From positions 1 to 64,000 of the forward strand of contig JAIEBI010000057.1 of NCBI GenBank assembly GCA_029070965.1: a DNA stretch of 64,000 bases, in the 5' to 3' direction. The DNA is from Clostridiales bacterium (GTDB lineage: Bacteria > Bacillota > Clostridia > Christensenellales > Pumilibacteraceae). Made by a program: the position numbers and the translations under genes. How positions within the stretch are numbered: position 1 is the stretch's first letter; each line of letters opens with the position of its first letter. Shown piece by piece: positions 49,994 through 59,907 of this stretch. The notes below the pieces were generated by a model that made no database searches, was not told the DNA's origin, and saw only the letters and a list, made by a program, of their open reading frames with translations.

Positions 49994-52888
49994 CTATATC
50001 CAAGCGGTACCACCGCCGGGTGTTACCACTTGAAGGCCCCCGGGACGGGGCGGAATCATCGGCAACGGGTCTATTTCGGGATTTTCTTCCTTTTCGGCTT
50101 CTTCCCACACCGAGTATACAGTTGTTCCGACCTCTACTTTCGACAGGTCTTTTGCATCTATCAAGTTTTCGGTATCGCCTTCCGTAGTCGCCCAGCCGAG
50201 GAATTTGTAGCCGACGCGAGTGGGCGCAGTAACGGCGATATCGGGATCGGGTTGATAAACAGTATTTTCCGCAACAGTTATAGACACGACGTAGGTTTTG
50301 TCGCCGGACAGCGTACAACCCCACACCGTCGGACGGTAGGACGAATTCCAAAGCGGTGCCCATCTGATATAGTCGGGATAGGTTTCGCTGTAAACAGTAA
50401 CGTCGCATGCGCTGAATGCATGATTACCCACCCACGTTACACTACCGCCGAGGGTTATGCCGCTAAGCGACTTGCAGCCGCGAAAAGCAAAGCTGCCGAT
50501 TTCGGTAACGCTGTCCGGAATATTTACGGCTATGAGCCGCTTGCAGCCCGCAAACGCATAAGCGCCGATACTGCGCACATAGTCGCCTATATTGACAGTC
50601 CTAAGTCCCGTGCAGTTATAGAACGCGCGCTCGCCTATTTCGGTAAGACTGCTGGGCAAGTCAAGCTCGGTAAGAGACAAGCAGCCATAAAACGCGCGCT
50701 CGCCTATCGTTTGCACGCCCGTGCCGAAATCGACATTCTTTATAGAGAAACAGTTGTAAAAAGCATATTTGCCAATGCTCGTGACGGAGTTGGGCAAAAC
50801 CAATTCCGGCAGCTTAGAGCAGTTAAGAAACGCGTAATCGCCTATGGCCGTGACGTTGTTGCCGAGCGAAAGACTTGTTACCGCAAAGCAAGAGAAGAAC
50901 GCTTCGTCCTCTACAACAGTCACACTATCGGGAAGCTCCACCATAGTGATAGCGTTACAATATGCAAACGCTCGGCGACCTATTTCCTTTACACCGTTTG
51001 CTATTTCCACACTTTGCAAATTGTAGCAGTTAAAGAATGTCGAATTTTCTATCCGCTCGACGCCGCCGGGGATATTGACCGATTTCAAAGCGGTGCAACC
51101 GAAAAATGCGAATGTGCCGATATAATTGACAGTGTTGGGAATGACGACTGTCGTTATCCTGTCACAATTATAAAACGCTTGCGTCGCGATTGCCGTGACG
51201 CCGTTGTCTATTTGAACTACGCCGTAAGCGTCGGACTTGCAGCCGACAATCCAGTTGCCCACCTTTACGATTTTTTCGGCATCGTCCCACGCCTTTGTAT
51301 TATTGAAGGCGTACGGTCCGATGTACGTTACGGAAGCGGGGATATTGACTGCATTTGCTTCGAGATATATGCAACCGTCAAACGCATGCGAGCCTACGGT
51401 TTCCAAGCTGTTGCCCGTACGGACGGTACGCAAATTTTCGCAATTATAAAACGCATAATTACCAATGCTCTTTATCGAGGCGCCCATCTGTATGCTGCTC
51501 AATGCGGCGCAGTAGGAAAAGGCAAATGTGCCTACGGTTTCGACGGTGTCGGGCAGGGTTATGCCCGTAATTGCCATGCAGTTGGCAAAAGCGGACGCGC
51601 CGATGTACTTAACGGTATCCGGAAATTTAACGCTGTTCAATGCGGTACAGTTCAAAACAGCTTTATCCGCGATGCCGACGATTTGCAAGGCGCCGAGCGG
51701 CAACGTAACAAGGTCCTTGGGGACTTTAACGCCGACAAGCCAGTTGTCGATGATTACCGAATTATCCCTTGATTGTTCCCAATCGTCCGTGTCGTAAAAA
51801 GCGTGCTGACCTATCTGCTGCACATTTTTGCCGATTTTAATGTTGGACATTTTGCTGCAATAGGCGAATGCACTGCCGCCTATTTTCACTATCGAATCGG
51901 GCATAACAACCGTTTCCAGCTCGGTGCAGGACATAAACGCGCCTGCGCCGATTTCGGTTACCCCGTCGCCGATTACAACGTCGGTAAGATTAGCACATTT
52001 GTAGAATGCGTACTCACCTATTGCACCGTTTTCCATTAAAATATGTGCCGAAGCCAATTCGACGGCTTCCGAAAAGACTTCTTCGCCCATAACTCTTACG
52101 TTTTGCGGAATGGTTATGCTTGAAAGCGCGGAGCAACGATAGAATGTACGATTGCCCAAGCTCTTTACGCCGTTGCCCAAATCGATTGACGTAAGTCCGC
52201 GACAGTGCGCAAAAGCGTATTCGCCTATGCTCACCACACTGTCTGGTATCACAACCTCGCTAAGACCGTGACAGCTCTGAAACGCCTTATCGGCTATTAC
52301 CGCCACGCTGCTCGGAATCGCCACATTTTCCATTGACGAGCAGTTATAAAACGCACCGGATTTTATTTGTTTAACATTATTGCCGATAACGACGCTTTTC
52401 ACCTTGACCGAGTTGGAAAACGCATACTCACCTATGCTCGTGACGGGCAAGCCTTTATATTCGTCCTCTATTACAATATCGCCCGTCGCCGAGCCCACGC
52501 TTGTAATTTCGTACGACCTGCCGTCCTCGGCAAGCGCGTACCGCAAGCCCGACTCGTATTCCCTTTCAAATTTCAAGGTCGCCCAATCGGAATCTCGGTA
52601 TTCCTCGCCGTCGCCGAGCGCCTTTACCTTTGCCGTATATTCGCCAAAGGCGTAATCACCGAGGGACACGGAGGTCCTGCGCGTATCTATCCTTGTGCCG
52701 TTTATATCAACAGTATATCCCTTAGAGTGCGCCACGGCAGTCCAGCTGAGCATGTTATTGTTTGTAAACGCAAAATTGCTCGGCTTGTCAAGCTTAGACC
52801 CGCTGCCGCAAGCGACAACCAGCAGCAACGCGGATACCGCCAAACACAATACTAACAATATTCTGTTAATTAATCGAATTTTTTTCAT
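49994..52888 (-). CDS. LRR_5 lipoprotein with C-terminal Listeria-Bacteroides repeat
   Basis: A signal peptide with lipobox VVACG leads into a short fibronectin-like part (FAFTNNNMLSWTAVAHSKGY). About 30 LRR_5 repeats of 22-23 residues (TSIGEYAFSNSVKVKSVVI type) follow, and near the end an InlB-type repeat (APTRVGYKFLGWATTEGD). The start overlaps the upstream vWA gene by ATGA, so this is the last gene of the MoxR/vWA operon and probably its secreted client or effector. It has 964 residues. Confidence 0.92.
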   Translation of the reverse strand: MKKIRLINRILLVLCLAVSALLLVVACGSGSKLDKPSNFAFTNNNMLSWTAVAHSKGYTVDINGTRIDTRRTSVSLGDYAFGEYTAKVKALGDGEEYRDSDWATLKFEREYESGLRYALAEDGRSYEITSVGSATGDIVIEDEYKGLPVTSIGEYAFSNSVKVKSVVIGNNVKQIKSGAFYNCSSMENVAIPSSVAVIADKAFQSCHGLSEVVIPDSVVSIGEYAFAHCRGLTSIDLGNGVKSLGNRTFYRCSALSSITIPQNVRVMGEEVFSEAVELASAHILMENGAIGEYAFYKCANLTDVVIGDGVTEIGAGAFMSCTELETVVMPDSIVKIGGSAFAYCSKMSNIKIGKNVQQIGQHAFYDTDDWEQSRDNSVIIDNWLVGVKVPKDLVTLPLGALQIVGIADKAVLNCTALNSVKFPDTVKYIGASAFANCMAITGITLPDTVETVGTFAFSYCAALSSIQMGASIKSIGNYAFYNCENLRTVRTGNSLETVGSHAFDGCIYLEANAVNIPASVTYIGPYAFNNTKAWDDAEKIVKVGNWIVGCKSDAYGVVQIDNGVTAIATQAFYNCDRITTVVIPNTVNYIGTFAFFGCTALKSVNIPGGVERIENSTFFNCYNLQSVEIANGVKEIGRRAFAYCNAITMVELPDSVTVVEDEAFFSCFAVTSLSLGNNVTAIGDYAFLNCSKLPELVLPNSVTSIGKYAFYNCFSIKNVDFGTGVQTIGERAFYGCLSLTELDLPSSLTEIGERAFYNCTGLRTVNIGDYVRSIGAYAFAGCKRLIAVNIPDSVTEIGSFAFRGCKSLSGITLGGSVTWVGNHAFSACDVTVYSETYPDYIRWAPLWNSSYRPTVWGCTLSGDKTYVVSITVAENTVYQPDPDIAVTAPTRVGYKFLGWATTEGDTENLIDAKDLSKVEVGTTVYSVWEEAEKEENPEIDPLPMIPPRPGGLQVVTPGGGTAWI

Positions 52889-55692
52889 AGCTTCTCACTT
52901 TGCCCATGAGCGGCGGCGCGCTTTTCCCTTCTTTCTCGCACAAGCTCGTGTATCCACTTGAACTTAAATTTGCGTACGGCAATATCAAGCAGGAACAGCA
53001 CGATGGCGATTATCATAAACGTCCAGCGAGGGTCGAACTTATTGTGAAGCGCGTCAACATCTCTGTCGAACACCGACCACGGCTCGTCAAGCGAAATAAC
53101 CCTGCCGCCGCCGTCAACTGCGAGCTGCTTCATAAAGCTTTCACATGATTTACTGTCAACAAATATGTCGTATTCCTTGGAATACGAGAATACTCTGTAT
53201 TCGCTGTGCCGAGCAATCAAATTGTTGTCATCGTCAAGCTTGGATATAACAACATTGTAAACACCAGATTCGGTGATTTCAAACTTAATATTGGAATAGC
53301 CTTGCTCGGGCGTGGGCGCGATTTTTGTAACCAGCTTTTCCTCTTGCTCGCCCGTAGGAACGGTATACACCGCAAGCTCTATCCTGTCGCCGTCGTTCAT
53401 TTCGGTAAATATGCTCGCGGTGGTAGAATAGTTGTCCTCCGCAAAATTGACAGTCATACCGGAATAGCGAATATCGACGGTGGGTAAAAGGGTTCTGATT
53501 GTGTTTGTAATAATTTTAACGCCTGCGTCGGACGACATAAACCCACTTGACCAGCCCTCGCCGGTAAGATCGCACATAAAGCTGCCCACTCTGCCCTCTC
53601 CGTAACGCCAATGCGCCAAAATGGGTACAAACTCGCCGGTAAGCGGAACGTACAGCTCTTCGCTGTCCTTGATTTTTGTGCCGAAGTATCCGCCGAGCTC
53701 GGGTATATCCTCTTTTTTAACGCCGTTTACAACGGAGGTATGGTCGCCGATATCGGGACGGAAGGGCTCGGTACTGATATCGGTTATTTCGGGCAATTTC
53801 AACTCTTGGCTGATTTTGTCGGCCAATGTGCTGTCCCATACTCTGTAATATCTGCCGTGACCCAATGCGGCTGCATTTGCCATGTCAATATCAAATTGAC
53901 TGTTTTGGTCGATGCCGATTGCAACCATCGAGAAGGTGATGCCCTTTTCGTAGTTGGCGCTAATTACGTCACCGTATTCTTCAAAGGTCTTATCACCAGG
54001 CTGGCCGTCCGATACCAAAATGATATGGCAACGCTCTATGATATGCCGCGCTTTCAGTGACAACAGTGCTTCGCCCGCACGCTTGATAGCGCCGGCGTAC
54101 TGAGTGCCGCCGCCCATTTCTATATCGTTGATGGTACGGAGCAGACGCGATTGCTGAGTTGCGGGAATAAGCGTTTGCTCTATCTGGAACTCTGTTTCCA
54201 GAGTCATAATGCCGCAGTAGTCGCGTTCGCTGAGTGCGTACACCGCCGCTTCGGCGCCGCGCTTTGCCTCGTCAAGTCTGGTTCCGCCGCCAAGGTCTGA
54301 GCTCATACTGCCGGAACGGTCTATTATAATCATAACGCCGAGGGGTGGAGTATAATTTATAGACTGAACGGGCAGCATTTCCTGATACAACGTCGGCACC
54401 CTAACGCCGTCGCTCGAAATGGTGTACATGTCGGAACGGTCGTACATATTGGCCACGGTATTGCCGTACTCGTCCTCGCGCATTCCGCCCACGGTAAACA
54501 AGCCGCCGCCGATATCGTGAACGTAAGCATAAAGCATATCCACAAATCCGTCGGGCATATCGCGGTTGGCAATGTTCATCAAAACTACCTCGTCGTACTC
54601 ACGCAAAGCGTCGAGGGTTTTGGGCATCTTTTCATTGTCGGTAACGTTGACGACCTCCGCCGAATATTCCTCGCCGTCGCCCAAGGACGCCACAAACTTT
54701 TCGGACGAACCGCTGTCCCTTTCTATAATAAGAATTCTGTTGCTCGATTTGATATAAACATACGAATAGTATTCGTTGTTATACGAAATCTCGTCGTTGA
54801 CGCTTTCTATACTAAACTTGAGCTTGTGCATGTTCGGCGTTGAAAGCGTAATGTTAAACTCAAACTTCTGCTCGGAAGCGACGATGTCTATCTCCTGCGT
54901 TTCCAACAGCTGCTGACCGTCGGCGGTGGAGTCGTCGTAGAGCGAAAGTTTGGCATGGCCTATGCCGTTATTGCGCGCGCGCACGGTTACCGTCACCTTA
55001 AACTCCGTGTCCAGCGACACGAAATCCTCGGGAAGCTCGACATCCGAAATAAGCACTTCGTTTCTATCGGCATAAACGTTGGGGAAATAAACGGAATTGA
55101 CCTGAATTCCATTGGCGGACATTATTTTTATAGCCGTCAAGGCGTCGCCGTCCGTTTGCGCTCCGTCCGAAATGAGTACCACCTTGCCGTTCCTTTGGTT
55201 GGTGAACAGGCTGCGTGCATAGTCAAGCGCCCCCGCTATGTTAGACGCCGAATCGTTGGGTGTCTTGGCATTGAGGTAATTGCGGAAAACCCCGTCGGTG
55301 TTCGTGCTCATCTTTGCCGCATACACTTGGTCGTAACCGAACGTAACAACACCCACCTTGTACTTTTTGCCGCTGTCGTCTATAACAGTGCGCACAAAGT
55401 CGTCCTTGTCGTAATCCGTCGTGCCATACTTTTCTCCGCTGTACGACCTGTCGACAAGAATAAGGACTTCGTTGCTCTTGTCCGCTTTGTCGTAGGTAAA
55501 GTACATGCCGGACAGCGTAAAAATACACAGTGTCATAATAACAAGGTGCAAAACAAGCGAAATTATTCTGTTGCGATTGCGCCTGTACTTTTTGGCTATC
55601 CTGAAATGCGGGAAAAGCGCAAGGAAGAACGCAGGTATCAGCAGTACCAGCCACCACGGGGAATTTAGAAATTCGATTTGAAAATTCGTCAT
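52885..55692 (-). CDS. Membrane protein with two vWA domains and a GATase-like domain
   Basis: The 935 residues have two N-terminal membrane helices, a first vWA domain with partial MIDAS LVDRSYS (about 79), beta modules, a class I amidotransferase-like segment (RILIIERDSGS...EYDEVVLMNI), a second vWA with a perfect MIDAS DRSGSMS (about 458) and a DGQPG site, and a C-terminal helix. It resembles the large YegL/BatA-like vWA proteins of MoxR operons. The vWA domains probably hold metal-dependent protein partners outside the cell. The gene starts 9 nt after the BatA-like stop. Confidence 0.88.
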   Translation of the reverse strand: MTNFQIEFLNSPWWLVLLIPAFFLALFPHFRIAKKYRRNRNRIISLVLHLVIMTLCIFTLSGMYFTYDKADKSNEVLILVDRSYSGEKYGTTDYDKDDFVRTVIDDSGKKYKVGVVTFGYDQVYAAKMSTNTDGVFRNYLNAKTPNDSASNIAGALDYARSLFTNQRNGKVVLISDGAQTDGDALTAIKIMSANGIQVNSVYFPNVYADRNEVLISDVELPEDFVSLDTEFKVTVTVRARNNGIGHAKLSLYDDSTADGQQLLETQEIDIVASEQKFEFNITLSTPNMHKLKFSIESVNDEISYNNEYYSYVYIKSSNRILIIERDSGSSEKFVASLGDGEEYSAEVVNVTDNEKMPKTLDALREYDEVVLMNIANRDMPDGFVDMLYAYVHDIGGGLFTVGGMREDEYGNTVANMYDRSDMYTISSDGVRVPTLYQEMLPVQSINYTPPLGVMIIIDRSGSMSSDLGGGTRLDEAKRGAEAAVYALSERDYCGIMTLETEFQIEQTLIPATQQSRLLRTINDIEMGGGTQYAGAIKRAGEALLSLKARHIIERCHIILVSDGQPGDKTFEEYGDVISANYEKGITFSMVAIGIDQNSQFDIDMANAAALGHGRYYRVWDSTLADKISQELKLPEITDISTEPFRPDIGDHTSVVNGVKKEDIPELGGYFGTKIKDSEELYVPLTGEFVPILAHWRYGEGRVGSFMCDLTGEGWSSGFMSSDAGVKIITNTIRTLLPTVDIRYSGMTVNFAEDNYSTTASIFTEMNDGDRIELAVYTVPTGEQEEKLVTKIAPTPEQGYSNIKFEITESGVYNVVISKLDDDNNLIARHSEYRVFSYSKEYDIFVDSKSCESFMKQLAVDGGGRVISLDEPWSVFDRDVDALHNKFDPRWTFMIIAIVLFLLDIAVRKFKFKWIHELVRERREKRAAAHGQSEKL

Positions 55693-55701
55693 ATTCCCCT
55701 C

Positions 55702-57801
55702 CTATATCCTCGACCGCGATTGCAGCCACCATTCGACAAACAGCAGCGCAACAAGTGCGGCGGCAAACCACACAAGCAAGTCGTCAAACGTCATAGTCGG
55801 AACAGGCTTAATCACCGACCCCGGCATCAAATCCACAACCAAGTCGATATTGCTTTCGTCGGCGGGAATTTTTACGAAAAAGCTTTCGGTAATGGCGTTT
55901 TTAACGCCGAATATGGTTTGTGTAGTAGTGTAGTTACCCACTTGTTTAAGAACGTATTCCTTGGGGAATTCCTTTATCGTTTCCGTCTTGCCGCCGCTTT
56001 GAAGCTCCAGCTCAGTGCCGCGCGCTTTAAACGTTATTTGGTCGTTGACGTCAAATATATATTGCGTAAACGTCGACGGAATAAAGTATTCGAATATGTT
56101 GTAAATGAGCGTAGGGAATTCGAACGAAACCGCTATGTCGGAAAAGGCGGTACTAAACGTCATAATGGCTATTTTTTCGTCCGCCGTGTTCTTACATATA
56201 AACACCGGTTTGCCCTCGCACTGCATAACCGTGGTGTAGCCCTCCGGATAAGTGCTTATGCCGCTGTAACTTGTAATGAGCAGCTTGCTTATGTTCATAT
56301 AGTTAATAAGCGGGTGCGTGTCGGGCGCTATCAAGTTCTTATCCACACCGGCTACCGTCCTGTCGAGCATAACGCCAAGCTCGTTGGGCAGCCTTGTGTT
56401 GTAAGAAACGCCTGTCTGCTGCGAGGGTAAAGGATTAACCAAAAATACTACGCCGTCGGTAGGTACCTCGGTCGGCATTGCGTGTTCGAAGATGTATAAA
56501 TCGTAACCGCTCATTTGGGGAACGGCGTCCTCGCCGCGCACCTCGTCTATCTCGATGTCCCAGCGGCTACGAAGCGCGTTACCTATGGACATAAGCGCCG
56601 AATAGAAGAATATGCTCGGCTTGGGGCTGGCGTACTGAACCTTTAATGTAGGCTTTACGCCGCCGTACAGCGTGACGGAGTTGTCCGCGATTATCGCGTC
56701 GCCTTCGAATACTATACTTGCGCTCGCCGACGAATACGCTACAACATACTCGCTAACCTGTCTATCGGGACCGTTTGTATCGAATATTACGGTTGTCACC
56801 TCGCCGGATATCAGCTGCCTGTTAAAGCTCGCTTCAATCGGACGCACGTACTCGGCGTCGTTGCCGAACACATTGACGTTAATCAAAAAGTCGACATTTA
56901 CTTCAACGTTTTCGCCGTACGACACGACGTCGGCGTAAAAGGTGTAATAACCCTCGTCCAATTCGGCGCGCAAGTTAAGCACGGCTACGTTCACCTCTTG
57001 TGCGCCGCGCGACACGTCCACAACGGTAACGCCGTTGTTATTCAAATACTTTTTGCCGGTAAATAAATAAACCTCCGCCAACGGATTTTCAGTGGTTATA
57101 TCCCCCGCCATTTTCATAGCGCCCTCTATGTCGGCGCTGCCGAACGTGCAAGCAAGCGGATTATAGCTGTCGTCGCACACCGATTTAAGCTCGGCAAGCC
57201 TTTGCATAACAGCGGTTTCCATGTCCGCTCCGACGCGGTAAAACAGCTTGGTAACATTCTCTGTCTCGTTGGTGCGATTTGCCATTTCGCTACCAATCGG
57301 GGCGTTATCGTTTGTATCGACGACATCATACATATCGGCGGATATTTCCTTATCCTCGAATATTATCGCGTTTGTGCCCGCAAGAATAATGGTGAGCTTA
57401 CCGTCGTCCTTAAAGGTTTTTCCGACAAGGTCGATAACGCCGTCCACAGCCTCGTCGAACCGCGTATAATGCTCGTCGTCGTAGCGCGTTGTGGCAAGCA
57501 TGCTTGCCGACGCGTCGATTACGATAACCTTTTCCTTGCTGCTCAGTTTTTGTTCGTCCGGCACCGCGGGCTGGGTAAGAATAAAAGCGAGCAAAACGAA
57601 AATCAAAATTTGGCAAAGCAAAATCAAAAGGTTGCGCAGCTTGTTTATGGGCAAACGCTTCTTTTGATACTTTAAGCTAAGCTTCCACACAAACGTGCTG
57701 GAAAGCAGCTTTTGCTGATAGTTGGGCTTGATAATGTAAATTATAAACAAAACAACCAAGCTCAGCAATCCGAGTAATCCCAAAGGCAGAAGTAAACTCA
57801 T
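55702..57801 (-). CDS. BatA-like membrane protein with vWA domain
   Basis: The first 60 residues match the BatA N-terminal module: a membrane helix, then YQQKLLSSTFVWKLSLKYQK and a second helix. A vWA domain starts at VIVIDASASM (about 97, an intact DxSxS). A long beta-rich extracellular part and a final membrane helix near the end (DDLLVWFAAALVALLFVEWW) follow. The start overlaps the DUF58 stop by ATGA. Such proteins form the membrane part of MoxR-type chaperone systems. Confidence 0.88.
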   Translation of the reverse strand: MSLLLPLGLLGLLSLVVLFIIYIIKPNYQQKLLSSTFVWKLSLKYQKKRLPINKLRNLLILLCQILIFVLLAFILTQPAVPDEQKLSSKEKVIVIDASASMLATTRYDDEHYTRFDEAVDGVIDLVGKTFKDDGKLTIILAGTNAIIFEDKEISADMYDVVDTNDNAPIGSEMANRTNETENVTKLFYRVGADMETAVMQRLAELKSVCDDSYNPLACTFGSADIEGAMKMAGDITTENPLAEVYLFTGKKYLNNNGVTVVDVSRGAQEVNVAVLNLRAELDEGYYTFYADVVSYGENVEVNVDFLINVNVFGNDAEYVRPIEASFNRQLISGEVTTVIFDTNGPDRQVSEYVVAYSSASASIVFEGDAIIADNSVTLYGGVKPTLKVQYASPKPSIFFYSALMSIGNALRSRWDIEIDEVRGEDAVPQMSGYDLYIFEHAMPTEVPTDGVVFLVNPLPSQQTGVSYNTRLPNELGVMLDRTVAGVDKNLIAPDTHPLINYMNISKLLITSYSGISTYPEGYTTVMQCEGKPVFICKNTADEKIAIMTFSTAFSDIAVSFEFPTLIYNIFEYFIPSTFTQYIFDVNDQITFKARGTELELQSGGKTETIKEFPKEYVLKQVGNYTTTQTIFGVKNAITESFFVKIPADESNIDLVVDLMPGSVIKPVPTMTFDDLLVWFAAALVALLFVEWWLQSRSRI

Positions 57802-58694
57802 TCCATTACACCTACCTTTAACAACTCTTCAAACAGCACATTCTCTATCGGACTATCTGTAACTACCGAAATAAACTCCGCGCCGCGGGAATGACAAAAG
57901 CTTCTCAGCTCGTCTTGGTAATCGGCAAGAGCCTGCGCGTACGCATTTTGCATGCTGCGGGTAATGCGAAGCTTCATATTGCGCTCGTCCATATCGGTTT
58001 CCGCTTCTGCGTCTATCATGTGCACTCTGCCCTCGTACGTAGGGTCGACCTCATCTGGCGTGAGCACCTGTACAAGCAAAACCTGACGCTTTTTAAAACA
58101 CAAATAATCGATTGCCTTTTTCCAATCGCTTTCGGTAAAAAAGTCGGAAATGATGACGGTAAGTCCGTCGTTGGAGCCTGTCTGGCTGTTAATGACGGCG
58201 GACGCAATATCACTTTCGCCACTGAACTCTATATTTTCCAGCGCGCGGATGGCACGGAAAAAGGAATTTTTGCCGACGATGGTGCCGTACGGGTTTTGGG
58301 CAACGCCGTCCTTGATAAGATTAAACGATAACTTGTCGGTATTATGGACAGCCAAAAACCCCAAAGCCGCCGCAACCCCTACGGAGTACGCGGATTTTTG
58401 GGGACTTACCCTTCCCATCGACGCGGAGCAATCGAGCATAATTTGAATATGCATTTGCCGCTCGTCGGTGAAAAGCTTTATAAAAAACTTTTCGAATCGG
58501 CTGAACAGGTTCCAATCTATACGGCGAAGGTCATCGCCAAGTACGTATTCTCTGTAATCGGCGAACTCCACCGTTTGTCCGTAGTTGCGTACAAAGTGCT
58601 TGCCGCCGAAAAAGCCTGCCAAATCAGACCGAAGATTTAAAGCCAATGTCTCTAACCGACTGAAAAAGTCATCATTTAAGTAAGAGACAGCCAT
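57798..58694 (-). CDS. DUF58 family protein
   Basis: The 298 residues contain the DUF58 core FADYREYVLGDDLRRIDWNLFSR and a vWA-like fold with IMLDCSASMG. DUF58 proteins are standard partners of MoxR ATPases and are thought to act as adaptors for protein or metal assembly. It overlaps the moxR stop by one base and the next gene by four. Confidence 0.95.
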   Translation of the reverse strand: MAVSYLNDDFFSRLETLALNLRSDLAGFFGGKHFVRNYGQTVEFADYREYVLGDDLRRIDWNLFSRFEKFFIKLFTDERQMHIQIMLDCSASMGRVSPQKSAYSVGVAAALGFLAVHNTDKLSFNLIKDGVAQNPYGTIVGKNSFFRAIRALENIEFSGESDIASAVINSQTGSNDGLTVIISDFFTESDWKKAIDYLCFKKRQVLLVQVLTPDEVDPTYEGRVHMIDAEAETDMDERNMKLRITRSMQNAYAQALADYQDELRSFCHSRGAEFISVVTDSPIENVLFEELLKVGVME

Positions 58695-59836
58695 TATTTT
58701 TTAGAAAATCTCCGCTTGGATTTTTTTTCTTTTACTTCATTGTTTGCGTCAACGTTTTCCACGCCGTCGGCGTTTGCCATTATGGGCTCAGCGGACATCG
58801 GCTGTTCCGTGTTTTCCGAAAGGTCAAGCGTCCTTGCGGTCGGCTCCAGCCTGAACAGCGTAGCCATTTCATCCAATATCATCTTGATGACCATATCGGG
58901 AGTTACCCGCCCCGCAATAGCCTCGAAATTCATCTTCATGCGGTGGCGAAGAACGGGATACGCTATGGAATTGATATCGTTGTACGACACATTGAACCTG
59001 CCGTTCAAAAGCGCCTTTACCTTTGCGGCGGATATTATAGCCTGACCGGCACGCGGGCTGGCGCCCAAACGCACGTATTTTTTGGCGGCCTGCGACGCGC
59101 ACTCGCTGTCGGGATGAGTCGCCGAGCAAAGCGTCATAGCGTAGCGCAACACCTCGTCGGCTACGGGGATTTGGTTGGCGGTAGCGCGCATTTCCAAAAG
59201 GTCCTCGCCGTTACACGCGGCTTCAGCAACCTCCGCCATCGTCTTTTGCGTAAGGCTGACAATATTCATAAGCTCGTCAAGACTGGGATTCTTGACGATG
59301 AGTTTAAACATAAAGCGGTCCATCTGCGCTTCGGGCAGCGGATAGGTACCATCCTGCTCTATGGGGTTTTGCGTAGCAAGAACAAAGAAGGGCTCATTGA
59401 GCTTGCGCGACACACCCATAACGGTAACGGTGTGCTCCTGCATAGCCTCCAAAAGCGCCGACTGGGTTTTGGGCGTAGCACGGTTAATCTCGTCCGCAAG
59501 GATTATGTTGCTGAATATAGGTCCCGGCTGGAATTGGAAGGACGAATTGCCCTTGTCGTCCTTGACGACAATGTTGGTACCTGTAACGTCAGCAGGCATA
59601 AGGTCGGGAGTGAACTGAATACGCGAAAAGGGTAAGCTGAATACCCTGCCGAGCGAACGCACAAGGCGGGTTTTACCTACACCGGGTACGCCCTCCAAAA
59701 GAACGTTACCACCGGCTATCATAGCGATAATCGTACCTTCGACTATTTCCTTTTGACCGATAACGTCGCGTTCTATCTGAGCAAAAATATTTTTGCACTG
59801 TTCGCTGAATTTAGCGATATTCTTTTCCGTAACCAT
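58694..59836 (-). CDS. MoxR-family AAA ATPase
   Basis: Walker A is GVPGVGKTR, Walker B is IILADEINRA, and sensor 1 is ATQNPIEQDGTYPLPEAQMDRF, which is diagnostic of MoxR. After the AAA core there is a tail of about 60 residues ending KKSKRRFSKK. It is a cytoplasmic ATPase that acts on vWA or DUF58 partners encoded next to it. The 71-nt gap to the upstream membrane gene has no terminator. Confidence 0.96.
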   Translation of the reverse strand: MVTEKNIAKFSEQCKNIFAQIERDVIGQKEIVEGTIIAMIAGGNVLLEGVPGVGKTRLVRSLGRVFSLPFSRIQFTPDLMPADVTGTNIVVKDDKGNSSFQFQPGPIFSNIILADEINRATPKTQSALLEAMQEHTVTVMGVSRKLNEPFFVLATQNPIEQDGTYPLPEAQMDRFMFKLIVKNPSLDELMNIVSLTQKTMAEVAEAACNGEDLLEMRATANQIPVADEVLRYAMTLCSATHPDSECASQAAKKYVRLGASPRAGQAIISAAKVKALLNGRFNVSYNDINSIAYPVLRHRMKMNFEAIAGRVTPDMVIKMILDEMATLFRLEPTARTLDLSENTEQPMSAEPIMANADGVENVDANNEVKEKKSKRRFSKK

Positions 59837-59907
59837 ATTTTACCTCTGTGTAAGCACGCCGCATATAGCGGCGTGCGGATTAAATTTTTTACAATAGCAA
59901 TCGAACC

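Noticed and set aside
49940-51772. 610-residue plus-strand ORF
   Set aside because: It is the antisense shadow of the LRR lipoprotein; repetitive LRR codons keep the other frame open.
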